Assembly: GCF_001423185.1 (NCBI RefSeq)
Contig: NZ_LMOB01000001.1
Span: 2,676,016-2,740,015 of the forward strand
Direction: 5' to 3'
DNA length: 64,000 nt
Origin: Plantibacter sp. Leaf314
GTDB taxonomy: Bacteria; Actinomycetota; Actinomycetes; Actinomycetales; Microbacteriaceae
The notes under the pieces are model-generated. The model had not been told where the DNA came from. It saw only the letters and a list, made by a program, of their open reading frames with translations, and did no database searches. Below, piece by piece: positions 8,423 through 17,592 of the stretch (within the stretch, counting starts at the first letter, position 1; every line of letters begins with the position of its first letter). The position numbers were made by a program, and so were the translations under genes.

Positions 8423-8998
8423 ATGACCGGGTCATCGAGCGAACCGCTGCCGGGGGAAGCCGGGCCGGATGAGGTCGTGCCCGTGGCTGATGGGTTCTTC
8501 CACGAGCGGGAGTATCCGAGGACTCCGTTCAGGCAGGCTGCTCGCCGGCTCGCAACCACGCTCGCGATGCTCGTGGCCGGTGTCGCCGCGGTGATCGCGG
8601 TGATCGGGTTCGGTATCGGATCATTCCAGGGCACCTACCCGACTCTCGACGGGCAGGTCAAGACGTGCGGTTACGCGTCCGTCGAGTCCGAATGCCAGGT
8701 GGAGCTGCGATCGTCGGTCGAGACGGTGTTCGGTGTCGACCTGGGCGACGACGTGCGGGTCAGTGAGTTGCGGAGATCGGGCATCCTGTCCATCACCTAT
8801 ACCGCCAGGCTCGAGTTCGCCTCCGCCGCCGAGGTGCCGACGGCCGCGACCGCAGTGACGGCCTCTGAGGGCTTGAACACCAAGCTCGAGCGCGAAGGAG
8901 CGGCCGGCGTGGGCCCGATCCGCTTCGGGAAGGGACAGGCTGCGCGTGGCGACATGGCGGACGGTACCGTCGTCGTCTACCTCAGGACGATCGTCTGA
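8423..8998 (+). CDS. Hypothetical membrane-anchored protein
   Basis: This 191-residue protein has a charged N-terminal tail (about 40 residues), one transmembrane segment (about 42-66, TTLAMLVAGVAAVIAVIGFG) and an extracellular domain of about 125 residues with two Cys (in TCGYASVESECQ) that may form a disulphide. I recognise no family. The ATG at 8423 is preferred because GGGGGAAG precedes it; a GTG at 8399 in the same frame lacks a ribosome site. TAGGGT at 8373-8378 is a likely -10, giving a leader of about 40 bases. It is convergent with the HNH gene. Confidence 0.7.
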   Translation: MTGSSSEPLPGEAGPDEVVPVADGFFHEREYPRTPFRQAARRLATTLAMLVAGVAAVIAVIGFGIGSFQGTYPTLDGQVKTCGYASVESECQVELRSSVETVFGVDLGDDVRVSELRRSGILSITYTARLEFASAAEVPTAATAVTASEGLNTKLEREGAAGVGPIRFGKGQAARGDMADGTVVVYLRTIV

Positions 8999-9020
8999 AC
9001 GCCGCACGGCGATCACCGCG

Positions 9021-10382
9021 TCATCCGGTCTCGGCGAACGCCGGTCTGGTTTCGTGTTGGCGTCCGTCAGGTGTCGTCCAATGGAGTGTGCCGCCTGGGT
9101 GATGCTCGACCTCCCACCTGGGTAGGTGTTTGAGTCGATGATGATGTCGGCAGAGGGCGGCGAGGTTGTCGATACTCGTGGTGCCACCGTGCTCCCACGC
9201 CGTGGTGTGGTCGAGGTCGCAATTGCGTGCCTGTCGGCCGCATCCCGGTGCCCGACACGTGACGTCGCGCAGACGCACCGCGCGCTGGAGATCGGCCGGC
9301 ACCCGGTACTGCTCGTGGCCGACGGAGAGGATGGCGCCGGTCTCCGGTTGGGTGAGCACTCTCGTCATGGACGGGGCTGCGACCGCGAGCCGGGCGGCGG
9401 TGTCGGGGTCGATCGGCCCGTAGCCGTCGAGGGTACTCGGCTCGTCGGTGACGCCGAGGAGCGAGAGGACGGGGACATCGAGCTGGACGGTGGGCCGGAT
9501 GTGCGCCTCGACGTCGACGGGGCGTTCGATGAGCGCGACCTGCTGAGTCGATCTGGCAGACCAGTCCCTCGGGGCGCTCGAACCTCCGAGCCACACCACC
9601 TCCCCGCCGGATTCCGGGTCGGCGGGGATCGCCTTGTCATCGGTGCTGACGGTGCCCGCCACGGCCAGCGAGGACAGCGCGTCGGCGCGAAGCTGCGCGA
9701 GCGTACGGTCGTCGCCCGCGGCGCGAGCCGGCACGGCAACACCGTCGAGCCGGGACATGATCGCGTACGCGATGGGCGCGGTCGTCATGAGGTTCAGCCA
9801 GGCCATGCCGTCTGCTGCGGGCTCGATCGTCACTCGGCGGTCGGCTTGGGAGCGGCGCGCTCGTACGGTGATCGACTCGGGGTGCAACCGTTCGCGCAGC
9901 ACCCGGGCGCGTCGCTTGAGGAGCGCCGGCGTCGTCCGCTCGGCGACCGGGAGCACCTGCTGGAGGAATGTCTCGCGCCCGTCGGCCGGGACGTCGCGCA
10001 GTTGGTCGGTCACGGCCCTGGCATGTCCGGCGCTGATCGTGCCGCGTTCCAGCGCTTGGAGTACCGACGGCGCCTGGTGGACGAGGGTCTCCGCCTCACC
10101 GATGCGGTGCTGCAGCGTCGGCTCGGACATCCGCGTCGCCATGGCGAGCGATGCGCAGATCGAACGCCGTGCGAGGTCGCGTCCTTCCGACTCGGACATG
10201 CGCGATGACATCACTGCGGAGGTGGTCCCGTCGGCGTACGCCGCCGCCTCCGCGAGGAGTCGGACTTCCTCGGCGTCGAGCGCGGCTCGTCGCCGGGCGA
10301 GCTCCGCGAAGCGGTCCGAGAACGAGGCGAGGCGCGCTGCGAAGACGTCGCTCGGGTGCTCGCGGCGCTCAGTGGTGGTCAT
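9021..10382 (-). CDS. DUF222 / HNH endonuclease-domain protein (13E12 family)
   Basis: This 453-residue protein has an N-terminal helical DUF222 region (about 20-300) and a C-terminal HNH module: CRAPGCGRQARNCDLDHTTAW, then NLAALCRHHHRLKH. The two Cys pairs and the DHT/HH residues needed for the zinc and beta-beta-alpha-metal site are intact. Such proteins occur in many copies in actinobacteria, often near mobile or REP13E12-like repeats; their cellular role is unknown. No repeat or target-site duplication is seen directly at the ends. The first 15 residues (TTTERREHPSDV) are typical of the family start. Confidence 0.9.
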   Translation of the reverse strand: MTTTERREHPSDVFAARLASFSDRFAELARRRAALDAEEVRLLAEAAAYADGTTSAVMSSRMSESEGRDLARRSICASLAMATRMSEPTLQHRIGEAETLVHQAPSVLQALERGTISAGHARAVTDQLRDVPADGRETFLQQVLPVAERTTPALLKRRARVLRERLHPESITVRARRSQADRRVTIEPAADGMAWLNLMTTAPIAYAIMSRLDGVAVPARAAGDDRTLAQLRADALSSLAVAGTVSTDDKAIPADPESGGEVVWLGGSSAPRDWSARSTQQVALIERPVDVEAHIRPTVQLDVPVLSLLGVTDEPSTLDGYGPIDPDTAARLAVAAPSMTRVLTQPETGAILSVGHEQYRVPADLQRAVRLRDVTCRAPGCGRQARNCDLDHTTAWEHGGTTSIDNLAALCRHHHRLKHLPRWEVEHHPGGTLHWTTPDGRQHETRPAFAETG

Positions 10383-10420
10383 GCCTTCAGTCCATCACGG
10401 ACCACTGACATTCGAGATGA

Positions 10421-11125
10421 TCAGTACGGATTTATCCGGCCGTGGACCGGGTTCGCGTGCGCCGGTGGTTCGCCGACCTCTGCGACGGTGTGGCCGCTGC
10501 AGCTCGCCGAGGTCACGCTGGCCCGCTCGACCCGCGACACGGTGAACCACCGCATCGCGTCGCGCATCCGGCACCACCCCACGAGGTACCACTGCCCGTT
10601 CGTCGAGGCGAACAGCACGGGCTCGACGTCGCGGGTGGTCGTACTCCCCGTCCCCGAGGTGTACCGGATGCGCACGACCCGCTGGTCCGCCATCGCCTCT
10701 TCGAGCGCGGACCGGACGGCGCGCGAGGCGGTCGGCGGGGCGTCGACCCAGATGCGGTCGGCCAGGGCGTCGGCTCGGGCACGGGTCCTCGGATCGAGGA
10801 CGTCCAGGATCTTCGCGACGCCGGCCGTCGCCAGGTCGGCGTAGGGGGCGTCGGGTGCGGCCGCCGCTGCCGCCATGAGCGCGACCGCCTGCACCGGGGA
10901 GAGGCTGATCGGTGGAAGCGTGGTGCCGACGGCCAAGCCATACCCGCCGCCGGGACCCGGGCGAGACCAGATGGGCGCACCGCTGCGCTCGAGCGCCTGG
11001 AGGTCCCGCTTGACGGTGCGCACGGAGACCTCGAAGTCGCGTGCGAGCCGCTCGGCGGAACACCCGCGGGATCCACTCCGACGCAGGGCCTCCGTCAGCG
11101 CGTGCAATCGCTCCGCCCGTTTCAT
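10421..11125 (-). CDS. YafY-type WYL-domain transcriptional regulator
   Basis: This 234-residue protein carries an N-terminal winged HTH (about 5-60: RLARDFEVSVRTVKRDLQALERSG) and a C-terminal WYL domain (about 140-215: VEPVLFASTNGQWYLVGWCRMRDAMRWF). WYL proteins sense ligands or nucleic acids and regulate neighbouring genes. It is divergent from an alpha/beta hydrolase with a 73-bp gap, so it probably controls that gene and itself. It is somewhat shorter than YafY proteins of about 320 residues and lacks the C-terminal extension (WCX), as is common in the YafY/YobV group. Confidence 0.88.
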   Translation of the reverse strand: MKRAERLHALTEALRRSGSRGCSAERLARDFEVSVRTVKRDLQALERSGAPIWSRPGPGGGYGLAVGTTLPPISLSPVQAVALMAAAAAAPDAPYADLATAGVAKILDVLDPRTRARADALADRIWVDAPPTASRAVRSALEEAMADQRVVRIRYTSGTGSTTTRDVEPVLFASTNGQWYLVGWCRMRDAMRWFTVSRVERASVTSASCSGHTVAEVGEPPAHANPVHGRINPY

Positions 11126-11198
11126 CGGTCGCCGAGATTCGTATTCATGTCAGAAATCGTGACACACTGCTGCGCAGGTCGGGATCGAGAGTGGAGAC

Positions 11199-11984
11199 AT
11201 GACCACACCGAACACCACCCCCGCCATCATCCTCATCGCCGGCCACTGGCTGGGCGACTGGGCCTGGGACGAGGTCGTCGAGCAGCTCGACCTCGACCAC
11301 TCGCGCGTCTTCGCGATCACCCTGCCCGGCCTCGACGACGCCGATCCCGACCGCGCGACGAGGACCCTCGACGACCAGGCCACCGCCATCCTGGACGCCC
11401 TCGATCGGCCCGACGTGTCCGCGGAGCATCCGGCGCTCGTCGTCGCGCACAGTGGGGCGAACGGACCCGTCAGCCTCGTCCTCGACCGGTGCCCCGATCT
11501 CGTCGGGCGGGTGGTGTGGGTCGACTCCGGGCCGATGGCCTCCGGAACGGCCTTCGCCCCGGACCTTCCGCCGGAGGTGACGGAGCTCCCGCTGCCCGCC
11601 TTCGACGTCCTCTCGCAGCAGGCGAGCCTCGACGGCCTGAGCGCCGAGGTCCTCGACCGGTTCCGGGCCAGGGCGATCCCTGAGCCGGGGCCCGTCCTGC
11701 GTCAGCGCATCGAACTGACGAACCCAGCCCGGAACGCCGTGCCGACCACCCTGGTGTGCTGTTCAATCTCCAGCGCGCAGGTCCTCGACATGGCCAGGGG
11801 CGGGCACCCGATGTTCGCCGAGGTGGCCGAGCTCGAGTCCGTCGACGTCGTCGACCTCCCCACGGGGCACTGGCCGATGTGGAGCCGTGCCGGCGAGCTC
11901 GCGGACGTGATCCGGTCGGCAGCGCTCAGCCCGCGTCCGGCTCGTCCCGGGTCGTCGGCGACCGCGTCGGACGGGACCGCCTAG
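11199..11984 (+). CDS. Alpha/beta hydrolase
   Basis: This 261-residue protein starts at an ATG preceded by AGTGGAGAC. It shows [21 protein letters not shown] at the N terminus (oxyanion loop), a nucleophile elbow VVAHSGANG with the catalytic Ser near residue 88, and a C-terminal TGHWPMW with the probable catalytic His. The elbow is AHSGA rather than the classical GxSxG, as in some esterases of the AB_hydrolase_6 type. It is divergent from the YafY-type regulator. A conserved acid between Ser and His is presumed. The gene overlaps the convergent reductase gene by 4 bases at the stop codons. The substrate is unknown. Confidence 0.85.
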   Translation: MTTPNTTPAIILIAGHWLGDWAWDEVVEQLDLDHSRVFAITLPGLDDADPDRATRTLDDQATAILDALDRPDVSAEHPALVVAHSGANGPVSLVLDRCPDLVGRVVWVDSGPMASGTAFAPDLPPEVTELPLPAFDVLSQQASLDGLSAEVLDRFRARAIPEPGPVLRQRIELTNPARNAVPTTLVCCSISSAQVLDMARGGHPMFAEVAELESVDVVDLPTGHWPMWSRAGELADVIRSAALSPRPARPGSSATASDGTA

Positions 11985-12697
11985 CTGACGCCCTGGCCGG
12001 CGGTCGCGAGCGCCCGCACCTCGGCGACCTCGCGGATCTCGTCGGCACCGATGTTCGCGCCGAAGAGTTCGTGTCCCGGCTCGAGGACGACGCCCGCGTG
12101 GAGCGGCCCGATCTCGACCGGGTCGAAACCGAGTGCGTCCACGACCGCGGCGACGGCCGCCCGGTCCTCCTGGGCGTCGCCGGCGATGGCGATGCCCTTG
12201 CGTCCCGGCGCGCCGGCCGGGCGGGGCTCGCCGTCGAGGTCGTGGTAGCCCATGTGGTTGAACGCCTTCACGACGCGCGACTCCGGCAGGAACTCGGCGA
12301 TCAGTTCGCTCGTGGAGGTCGCCGGTGCACTCAGGTCGGTCCGGTGCCCGTCGACCTCCCACCAGTAGTTCATGGCGTCGAGCACGAGCTTGCCGCGCAG
12401 CTCCTCGACCGGCAGCGTCCGGTACTTGCCGAGCGGGAGGGCGAGGATCACGAGGTCGGCCCGTGCTGCGGCGTCCGCCGAGGTCGTGGCGACGGCACCG
12501 GGAGCGAGCACGTCGATCGTGAGGGCGATCCGGGCCGCCTCGCGCGAACCACTGATGAGCACGCGGTATCCGGCGGCGACCGCGAGGCGTGCCAGGACCG
12601 TGCCGACCTTGCCGGCGCCGAGGATGCCGATGGTCGGCGCCTCGGCCGAGGTCCGCTCGTCGGTGGTCCGGTCGGGCCCGGAGGTGGTGTCGGACAT
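11981..12697 (-). CDS. NADP-dependent F420 oxidoreductase-like (NAD(P)-binding) protein
   Basis: This 238-residue protein has a Rossmann N terminus: [32 protein letters not shown], typical of the F420_oxidored (Fno-like) family, followed by [16 protein letters not shown] and [17 protein letters not shown]. True F420H2:NADP oxidoreductases transfer hydride between F420 and NADP; many actinobacterial relatives of this size are annotated only as NAD(P)-binding proteins. An AAGGAG ribosome site precedes the ATG. The first 20 residues are a low-complexity extension. Its nearest functional neighbour could be the F420/FMN-type LLM enzyme at 0.5 kb, but that is 10 kb away and no direct link is visible. 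Confidence 0.82.
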   Translation of the reverse strand: MSDTTSGPDRTTDERTSAEAPTIGILGAGKVGTVLARLAVAAGYRVLISGSREAARIALTIDVLAPGAVATTSADAAARADLVILALPLGKYRTLPVEELRGKLVLDAMNYWWEVDGHRTDLSAPATSTSELIAEFLPESRVVKAFNHMGYHDLDGEPRPAGAPGRKGIAIAGDAQEDRAAVAAVVDALGFDPVEIGPLHAGVVLEPGHELFGANIGADEIREVAEVRALATAGQGVS

Positions 12698-12821
12698 GAG
12701 GCTCCTTCATGAACGGTGCGACTGCACGCGGTCGCCTGGATCAACCGGGGGTCGTCCGTCGCTATTCCGACACCGCTCGGGCGGGACGCGCAACCCCTCC
12801 TGTCTGAGCCGTCCGGCGACG

Positions 12822-12827
12822 TACCGT
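12822..12827 (+). promoter_or_regulatory. -10 element of a leaderless-type promoter for the DUF3072 gene
   Basis: TACCGT ends 6 bases before the ATG at 12834, and there is no ribosome-binding site. This supports the 12834 start over longer in-frame openings upstream. Confidence 0.55.
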
Positions 12828-12833
12828 TGCCGC

Positions 12834-13139
12834 ATGACTGACGCAGAATCCACCGACCAGGCGACCCCCGACACCACGGGCACCGGCGCCCCCGAGACGA
12901 TCGGCGCGACCGAGGACACCCTCGGAGCCCGCGGCGACGACAGCTCCACCAGCGCGAGCAAGGACCCCGAGGACTGGGTCACCGGCGACGAGCCGATGAC
13001 CGGACCGCAGCGCAGCTACCTCGACACGCTCGCCCGCGAGGCCGGCGAGGAGCTCCCCGCCGACCTGACGAAGGCGCAGGCCTCCGAGCACATCGACCGG
13101 CTCCAGAACGCGACCGGCCGCGGCCAGTCCGCATCCTGA
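12834..13139 (+). CDS. DUF3072-domain protein
   Basis: This 101-residue acidic protein has an unstructured Thr/Gly/Asp-rich N-terminal half and a C-terminal conserved segment, PMTGPQRSYLDTLAREAGEELP followed by LTKAQASEHIDRLQNATGRG. This is the DUF3072 signature, related to the short helical repeat found in some DNA- or RNA-associated actinobacterial proteins. Function unknown. It ends 14 bases before the SQR-like gene, and the lack of a ribosome site before that gene implies shared transcription and coupled translation. Confidence 0.83.
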   Translation: MTDAESTDQATPDTTGTGAPETIGATEDTLGARGDDSSTSASKDPEDWVTGDEPMTGPQRSYLDTLAREAGEELPADLTKAQASEHIDRLQNATGRGQSAS

Positions 13140-13153
13140 GCGCCGCCGCCGCC

Positions 13154-14410
13154 ATGACCGACCACAGCACGGCACCGCTCCATCATGAGGTGGTCGTCAT
13201 CGGCGGCGGCAACGCCGGTCTCTCCGTCGCGGGCAGGCTCCGCCGCTACGGCGTGGACGACGTCGCGGTCATCGAACCGCGCGAGCACCACCTGTACCAG
13301 CCGATGTTCTCGCACGTCGCGGGCGGGACGGCGGCCGCATCGGTCGCCACGCGCCCGCAGGCGTCCGTCACGCCCAAGGGCGTGACCTGGATCCAGGACC
13401 GGGTGCAGACGATCGACCCCGTCGCGAAGACGGTCCTGCTCGAATCCGGCACCCGGGTCGAGTACGACCAGCTCGTCGTCGCCCCCGGCATCCAGAAGGA
13501 CTGGGGCGCCGTGCCCGGCCTCAGCGAGGCGATGGCGTCGCCCGTGGGGATCTCCAACTACGAGTTCGAGTACGCGCAGAAGGCCTCGCGCGTGCTCCGC
13601 GAGGTCCGCTCCGGCACCGTCGTCTTCACGCAGCCGGCCGGCCCGGCGACGTGCTCCGGTGCTGCCCAGAAGCCGATGTACCTCGCGTGCGACTACTGGC
13701 GCCAGACGGGCGTCCTCGACGACATCCGGGTGATCCTCGTCGTCCCCACGCCCACCATGTTCGGGATGCCGATGATCGACGCCGAACTCGACCGCAAGGT
13801 CGCCGAGTACGGCATCGAGGTGCGGTTCTCGCGCGAGCTCGTCGCCGTGGACCCGGAGCGACGCGTCGTGACCATCGCGGAGACCGCCCCGCAGGACGGC
13901 CCCGATCGCGGTCAGGACGGTTCGACGGGCGGGCAGCACGAGGAGATCGCCTACGACGTCCTCCACGCCGTGCCGCCGCAGTCCGCACCCGACTGGTTGG
14001 CCGACACGGCGCTCGCCGACCCCGGCAACCCGGGCGGGTTCGTCGAGGTCGACTCCCTCACCCTGCGGCACCCTCGGTTCCCCGAGGTGTGGACCCTCGG
14101 CGACGCCGCCGCGGTCATGAGCTCCAAGTCCGGCGGTGCGCTCCGTCAACAGGCGTTCACCCTGGTGAAGAACCTGACCGCCGTCCGCGCGGGGAAGTCG
14201 CCGAGCCACGTCTACAACGGGTACTCGGTGTGTCCGTTCACGGTGTCGCGCGGGACGGTCGTGTTCGCCGAGTTCGACGACCGCTACCGCCCGATGCCGA
14301 CCATCCCGTTCTGGAAGGGGCTCGCGAAGGAACGACGCTTCACGTTCCTCGCCGACCGCTACCTGCTGCCGTGGGTGTACTGGAACCTCATCCTGCAGGG
14401 TCGGGCGTGA
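13154..14410 (+). CDS. Sulfide:quinone oxidoreductase-like FAD/NAD(P)-binding protein
   Basis: This 418-residue flavoprotein has an FAD site HEVVVIGGGNAGLSVAGRL (11-30), a second Rossmann region, and TLGDAAAVMSSKSGGALRQQ near 314-333. Two cysteines sit where SQR catalytic cysteines occur: Cys167 in ATCSGAAQKP and Cys360 in YNGYSVCPF. The C terminus is hydrophobic and amphipathic (LPWVYWNLILQG), as needed for quinone and membrane association. It fits the two-cysteine SQR type that oxidises sulfide to (per)sulfides with electrons to menaquinone. No persulfide dioxygenase or rhodanese is adjacent. The gene overlaps the convergent beta-galactosidase by 23 bases. Confidence 0.87.
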   Translation: MTDHSTAPLHHEVVVIGGGNAGLSVAGRLRRYGVDDVAVIEPREHHLYQPMFSHVAGGTAAASVATRPQASVTPKGVTWIQDRVQTIDPVAKTVLLESGTRVEYDQLVVAPGIQKDWGAVPGLSEAMASPVGISNYEFEYAQKASRVLREVRSGTVVFTQPAGPATCSGAAQKPMYLACDYWRQTGVLDDIRVILVVPTPTMFGMPMIDAELDRKVAEYGIEVRFSRELVAVDPERRVVTIAETAPQDGPDRGQDGSTGGQHEEIAYDVLHAVPPQSAPDWLADTALADPGNPGGFVEVDSLTLRHPRFPEVWTLGDAAAVMSSKSGGALRQQAFTLVKNLTAVRAGKSPSHVYNGYSVCPFTVSRGTVVFAEFDDRYRPMPTIPFWKGLAKERRFTFLADRYLLPWVYWNLILQGRA

Positions 14411-17400
14411 CGGTCCGCAGGCGCACGCCGAACGTCGTCTCCGTGACCGGGACGCGGTAGCGCTCGGGGAGGGCCGGACCGCAGGAGGAGCTGCCGAGCC
14501 CCTGCTGCGCGTGGTCGAGGTTGAGCCAGACGCGGCCGGAGTCGCGGAGGTCCTGCGGGTGGCGGGCCTCCTCGAGCGCTTCGCTCGTCCAGCGTCGCGC
14601 GGTGAAGTCGAAGCCGGCGTCCTGCAGGCGCTCGGCGCGCAGGGTCGGCAGCTCGTCGCCTGCCAGCTCCAGCCAGCTCGTGCCGACGTGGTTGCCGTTC
14701 TCCTCGGGCACCGGGTAGTCGGTCTGCAGCGCGTCGATCGTGCTGGAGAACCGTCCGATGCGCGCCGCGGCGAGGCTGTCGACGTACGACTCGCCCGGCC
14801 CACGGCCGAACCACGTCGCTCGGCGGTAGGCGGACGGGAGGCCGAGTCGGAGGCCCAGCCGTGGGAGGGTCAGCAGGTGGTCGCCGATCGGCGTGTGCTC
14901 CCAGACGCCCTCCGGCACGACGGTGACCGACAGCTCCAGGGCGTCGCCGAGCGTGGTCCAGTCGAAGGTCCAGCGCAGGCCGAGGCCGTGCGCGGCGGGG
15001 GCGCTCCTGCCCCGCACGCGGAGTCCGGTGCCGCCCAGCCCGTCCTCGACGCGTTCGACCGCGTCGGTCCGGTGCAGGAAGCGGTCGAGTCCCGTGAGCT
15101 TCCAGCTCGCCGCCGCCGTGTTCCGTGGCCCCTGCCCGCGGTCGTTCTCGGTGGGCGCCCGCATGATGTCGAGGACCGGCCCGTCGAGGTCGAGCGCGCC
15201 CAGGGAGCGGAGCCGACCCGTGCGCGCGTCGAAGGACGCCGACCCGAGGGTGATGCGGGAGCCCGCGGAGCGGGCGACGGATGCGAGCACGCGGCGAACG
15301 CCGGTCGGCGGAACCGCGCCCCGCTGTGGTTCTGGTGCCGGGTCGCCGGGGATCAGCACCTGCCCGAACGCGACCTCGTGCCCTGCGGCCGCCCACGGCT
15401 CGTCGGCGGCGAGGACCGCCCGCACGGTGAGCCAGCGCTCGACCGGCGCACCGGAGACCGGATCGACGCCTGTGGTGGGCACGAGCGCGTCCGCCGGAAG
15501 TGCGACGGTCGCCTCGCTGCGGGCCCCGACGGCCGGTGTCGGGAGTTCGCCCGACGCGACCGCGACACCGTCGTCCTCCACGAGCCAGCGCAGGGCCAGG
15601 TGGTCGAGCGAACGCATGTCGTGCTTGTTCCGCACCCGCAGCGTCCCGGCGGCCGCGTCCGGGAGCAGCTCGACCGGGCTGATGGCGGCATGGAGCTCGG
15701 CGAGTCCGGGCGACGGGGTGCGGTCGGCGAACACGAGCCCGTCGAGGCAGTAGCGCCCGCCGTTCGGACGGAACGCCACGTCGCCGCCGTGCATCACGAA
15801 CTCGCGGCCGGCGGCGTCGATGCTGCGGAAACCGTGGTCCATCCACTCCCACACGAAGCCGCCGCAGAACCGGTCGGACGACTCGAGGATGCGCTGGTAG
15901 TCGACGAGCGATCCGGGTCCGTTGCCCATCGCGTGGGCGTACTCGCAGAGGAGGAACGGGAGGCGGCGTCGGCGTACGTCGTCCGGTGACCCGGGGACGA
16001 CGCCGGCGGGGGTCGGCTCCTCGCGCCGACCGATGGCCTCCAGCAGCTCCTGGTCCGGGTACATGAGGCTGGAGAAATCGGAGTTCCGGTACGACGGGTC
16101 GCGCTCGTACATGATGGGGCGGGACGGGTCGCGCTCGCGGATCCACTGCTCCAGGACGTCGAAGTTCTCGCCGACCCAGCTCTCGTTCGCCATCGACCAC
16201 ACGACGATCGACGGGTGGTTCTTGTCGCGCTCGACCATCCGCTGGACGCGGTCGAGCATCGCGTCGCGCCAGACCGGCTCCGTCGGCGGGTTGCCGGCCC
16301 AGTCGGTGTAGATGAAGCCGTGCGTCTCGAGGTCGCACTCCTCGACCACCCAGAGCCCCAACTCGTCGCAGAGGCGCAGGAAGTCGGGGTGCGGCGGGTA
16401 GTGGCTGGTGCGCACGGCATTGAGGTTGTGCCGCTTCATGAGCAGGATGTCCTGCCGCATCGTCTCCGTGTCGAGCGAGCGGCCGCGGTCCTGGTCGTGC
16501 TCGTGGCGGTTCACCCCGCGGAACAGGATCGGCACGCCGTTCACGAGCAGCCGGCCGTCCGCGATCGCGACCGTACGGAAGCCGATCCGCAGCTCGATGG
16601 TCTCGGGGGCGTCGGGCGCATCGTCGGTCGGCCGCGGTCGGAGGAGGGCCGTGTAGAGGCGCGGTTCCTCGGCGCTCCACGGTTCGACGGGCAGCGCGGT
16701 CGCCGTGCCGGTCGGGAGGTCGCGGATGCCCAACTCGGGGACGTCGACGAGGCCGGGGACGTCGGTGTCGACGCGGAGCACGCCGACGCCGTCCCGGTGG
16801 TCGTATCGCGCTGTGACCTGGACGTCGTCGATCGACCCCTGCGGGCGTTCGAGGAGGTCGACGTCACGGAAGATCCCGGGCAGCCACCACATGTCCTGGT
16901 CTTCGAGGTAGGTGCCGCTCGACCACCGGTGCACCCGGACGGCGAGGACGTTGTCGCCGGCCACGAGGTGCTCGCCGACCTCGTACTCGACGGGGAGCCG
17001 ACTGCCCTTGCTGTGCCCGAGGAGCACGCCGTTCAGCCAGACCGTGCCGCAGGAGTCGACGCCCTGGAAGCGGAGGACCGTGTCGGCGTGACGCCAACCC
17101 TCCGGCAGGGTGAAGTGGCGCCGGTAGTCACCCGTCGGGTTCTCCTCCGGGACCCGGGGTGGATCGATCGGGATCGGGAACGCCGTGTTCGTGTACAGCG
17201 GCTGCCCGTGGCCCTCGAGGACCCAGTGGGCCGGGACGCGGATCCGGTCCCACCCGGAGTCGTCGAGGTGTGGATCGCCGAACGTGTCGCCCGTGCCGTC
17301 CGCCGTCGGTGCGAGCGTGAACGCCCACTCGCCGTTGAGCGACAGCCGGCGCGCGTCGCTCCGTTCGTCGGCCCTGGGGCGTCGCCGACCGGTGCCGGGC

Positions 17401-17453
17401 ATCGGATCCTCGACCCACGACGCCGCGAGTCGTGCTGAGTCGTTCATCGTCAT
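14388..17453 (-). CDS. lacZ: Beta-galactosidase, glycoside hydrolase family 2
   Basis: This is about 1021 residues, a full LacZ-sized enzyme with a jelly roll, immunoglobulin-like domains, the TIM barrel (about 300-600) and a C-terminal beta-sandwich (DUF4981/Bgal small chain). Glu424 in MANESW is the predicted acid/base and Glu504 in LLCEYAHAMGNG the nucleophile. It hydrolyses terminal beta-D-galactosides in the cytoplasm. The start at 17453 is chosen because GAAGG precedes it; an ATG at 17486 in frame is possible. It lies downstream of the aldo/keto reductase, with a long inverted repeat in between, in the same direction as the sugar importer. Confidence 0.93.
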   Translation of the reverse strand: MTMNDSARLAASWVEDPMPGTGRRRPRADERSDARRLSLNGEWAFTLAPTADGTGDTFGDPHLDDSGWDRIRVPAHWVLEGHGQPLYTNTAFPIPIDPPRVPEENPTGDYRRHFTLPEGWRHADTVLRFQGVDSCGTVWLNGVLLGHSKGSRLPVEYEVGEHLVAGDNVLAVRVHRWSSGTYLEDQDMWWLPGIFRDVDLLERPQGSIDDVQVTARYDHRDGVGVLRVDTDVPGLVDVPELGIRDLPTGTATALPVEPWSAEEPRLYTALLRPRPTDDAPDAPETIELRIGFRTVAIADGRLLVNGVPILFRGVNRHEHDQDRGRSLDTETMRQDILLMKRHNLNAVRTSHYPPHPDFLRLCDELGLWVVEECDLETHGFIYTDWAGNPPTEPVWRDAMLDRVQRMVERDKNHPSIVVWSMANESWVGENFDVLEQWIRERDPSRPIMYERDPSYRNSDFSSLMYPDQELLEAIGRREEPTPAGVVPGSPDDVRRRRLPFLLCEYAHAMGNGPGSLVDYQRILESSDRFCGGFVWEWMDHGFRSIDAAGREFVMHGGDVAFRPNGGRYCLDGLVFADRTPSPGLAELHAAISPVELLPDAAAGTLRVRNKHDMRSLDHLALRWLVEDDGVAVASGELPTPAVGARSEATVALPADALVPTTGVDPVSGAPVERWLTVRAVLAADEPWAAAGHEVAFGQVLIPGDPAPEPQRGAVPPTGVRRVLASVARSAGSRITLGSASFDARTGRLRSLGALDLDGPVLDIMRAPTENDRGQGPRNTAAASWKLTGLDRFLHRTDAVERVEDGLGGTGLRVRGRSAPAAHGLGLRWTFDWTTLGDALELSVTVVPEGVWEHTPIGDHLLTLPRLGLRLGLPSAYRRATWFGRGPGESYVDSLAAARIGRFSSTIDALQTDYPVPEENGNHVGTSWLELAGDELPTLRAERLQDAGFDFTARRWTSEALEEARHPQDLRDSGRVWLNLDHAQQGLGSSSCGPALPERYRVPVTETTFGVRLRTVTPDPAG

Positions 17454-17489
17454 GCAACCTTCGAGATCGGGTGGTGGGTCGGTCATCCG

Positions 17490-17576
17490 GTTCGCAATTC
17501 AGGAGCCTCGGGGCGTGTCGCGTGCGACGAGCCGCGCGCGGAGGACGACTCACCGGGGTGCTCCTGAATTGCGAAC
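17490..17576. repeat. 17-bp perfect inverted repeat with 53-bp loop
   Basis: GTTCGCAATTCAGGAGC (17490-17506) is exactly complementary to 17560-17576. The loop is GC-rich and contains GGCGTGTCGCG. The structure fills the gap between the aldo/keto reductase and beta-galactosidase genes. The inner CAGGAG / CTCCTG ends and the GGCGTGTCGCG segment recur in the hairpin at 45186-45241, pointing to a dispersed repeat family rather than a simple terminator. Confidence 0.8.
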
Positions 17577-17592
17577 GGGGTGGAGGGTGACC

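Noticed and set aside
9021..10382. Insertion sequence or mobile intron around the HNH gene
   Set aside because: The protein is of DUF222/13E12 type, but no terminal repeats, target duplications or reverse transcriptase are seen at its borders.
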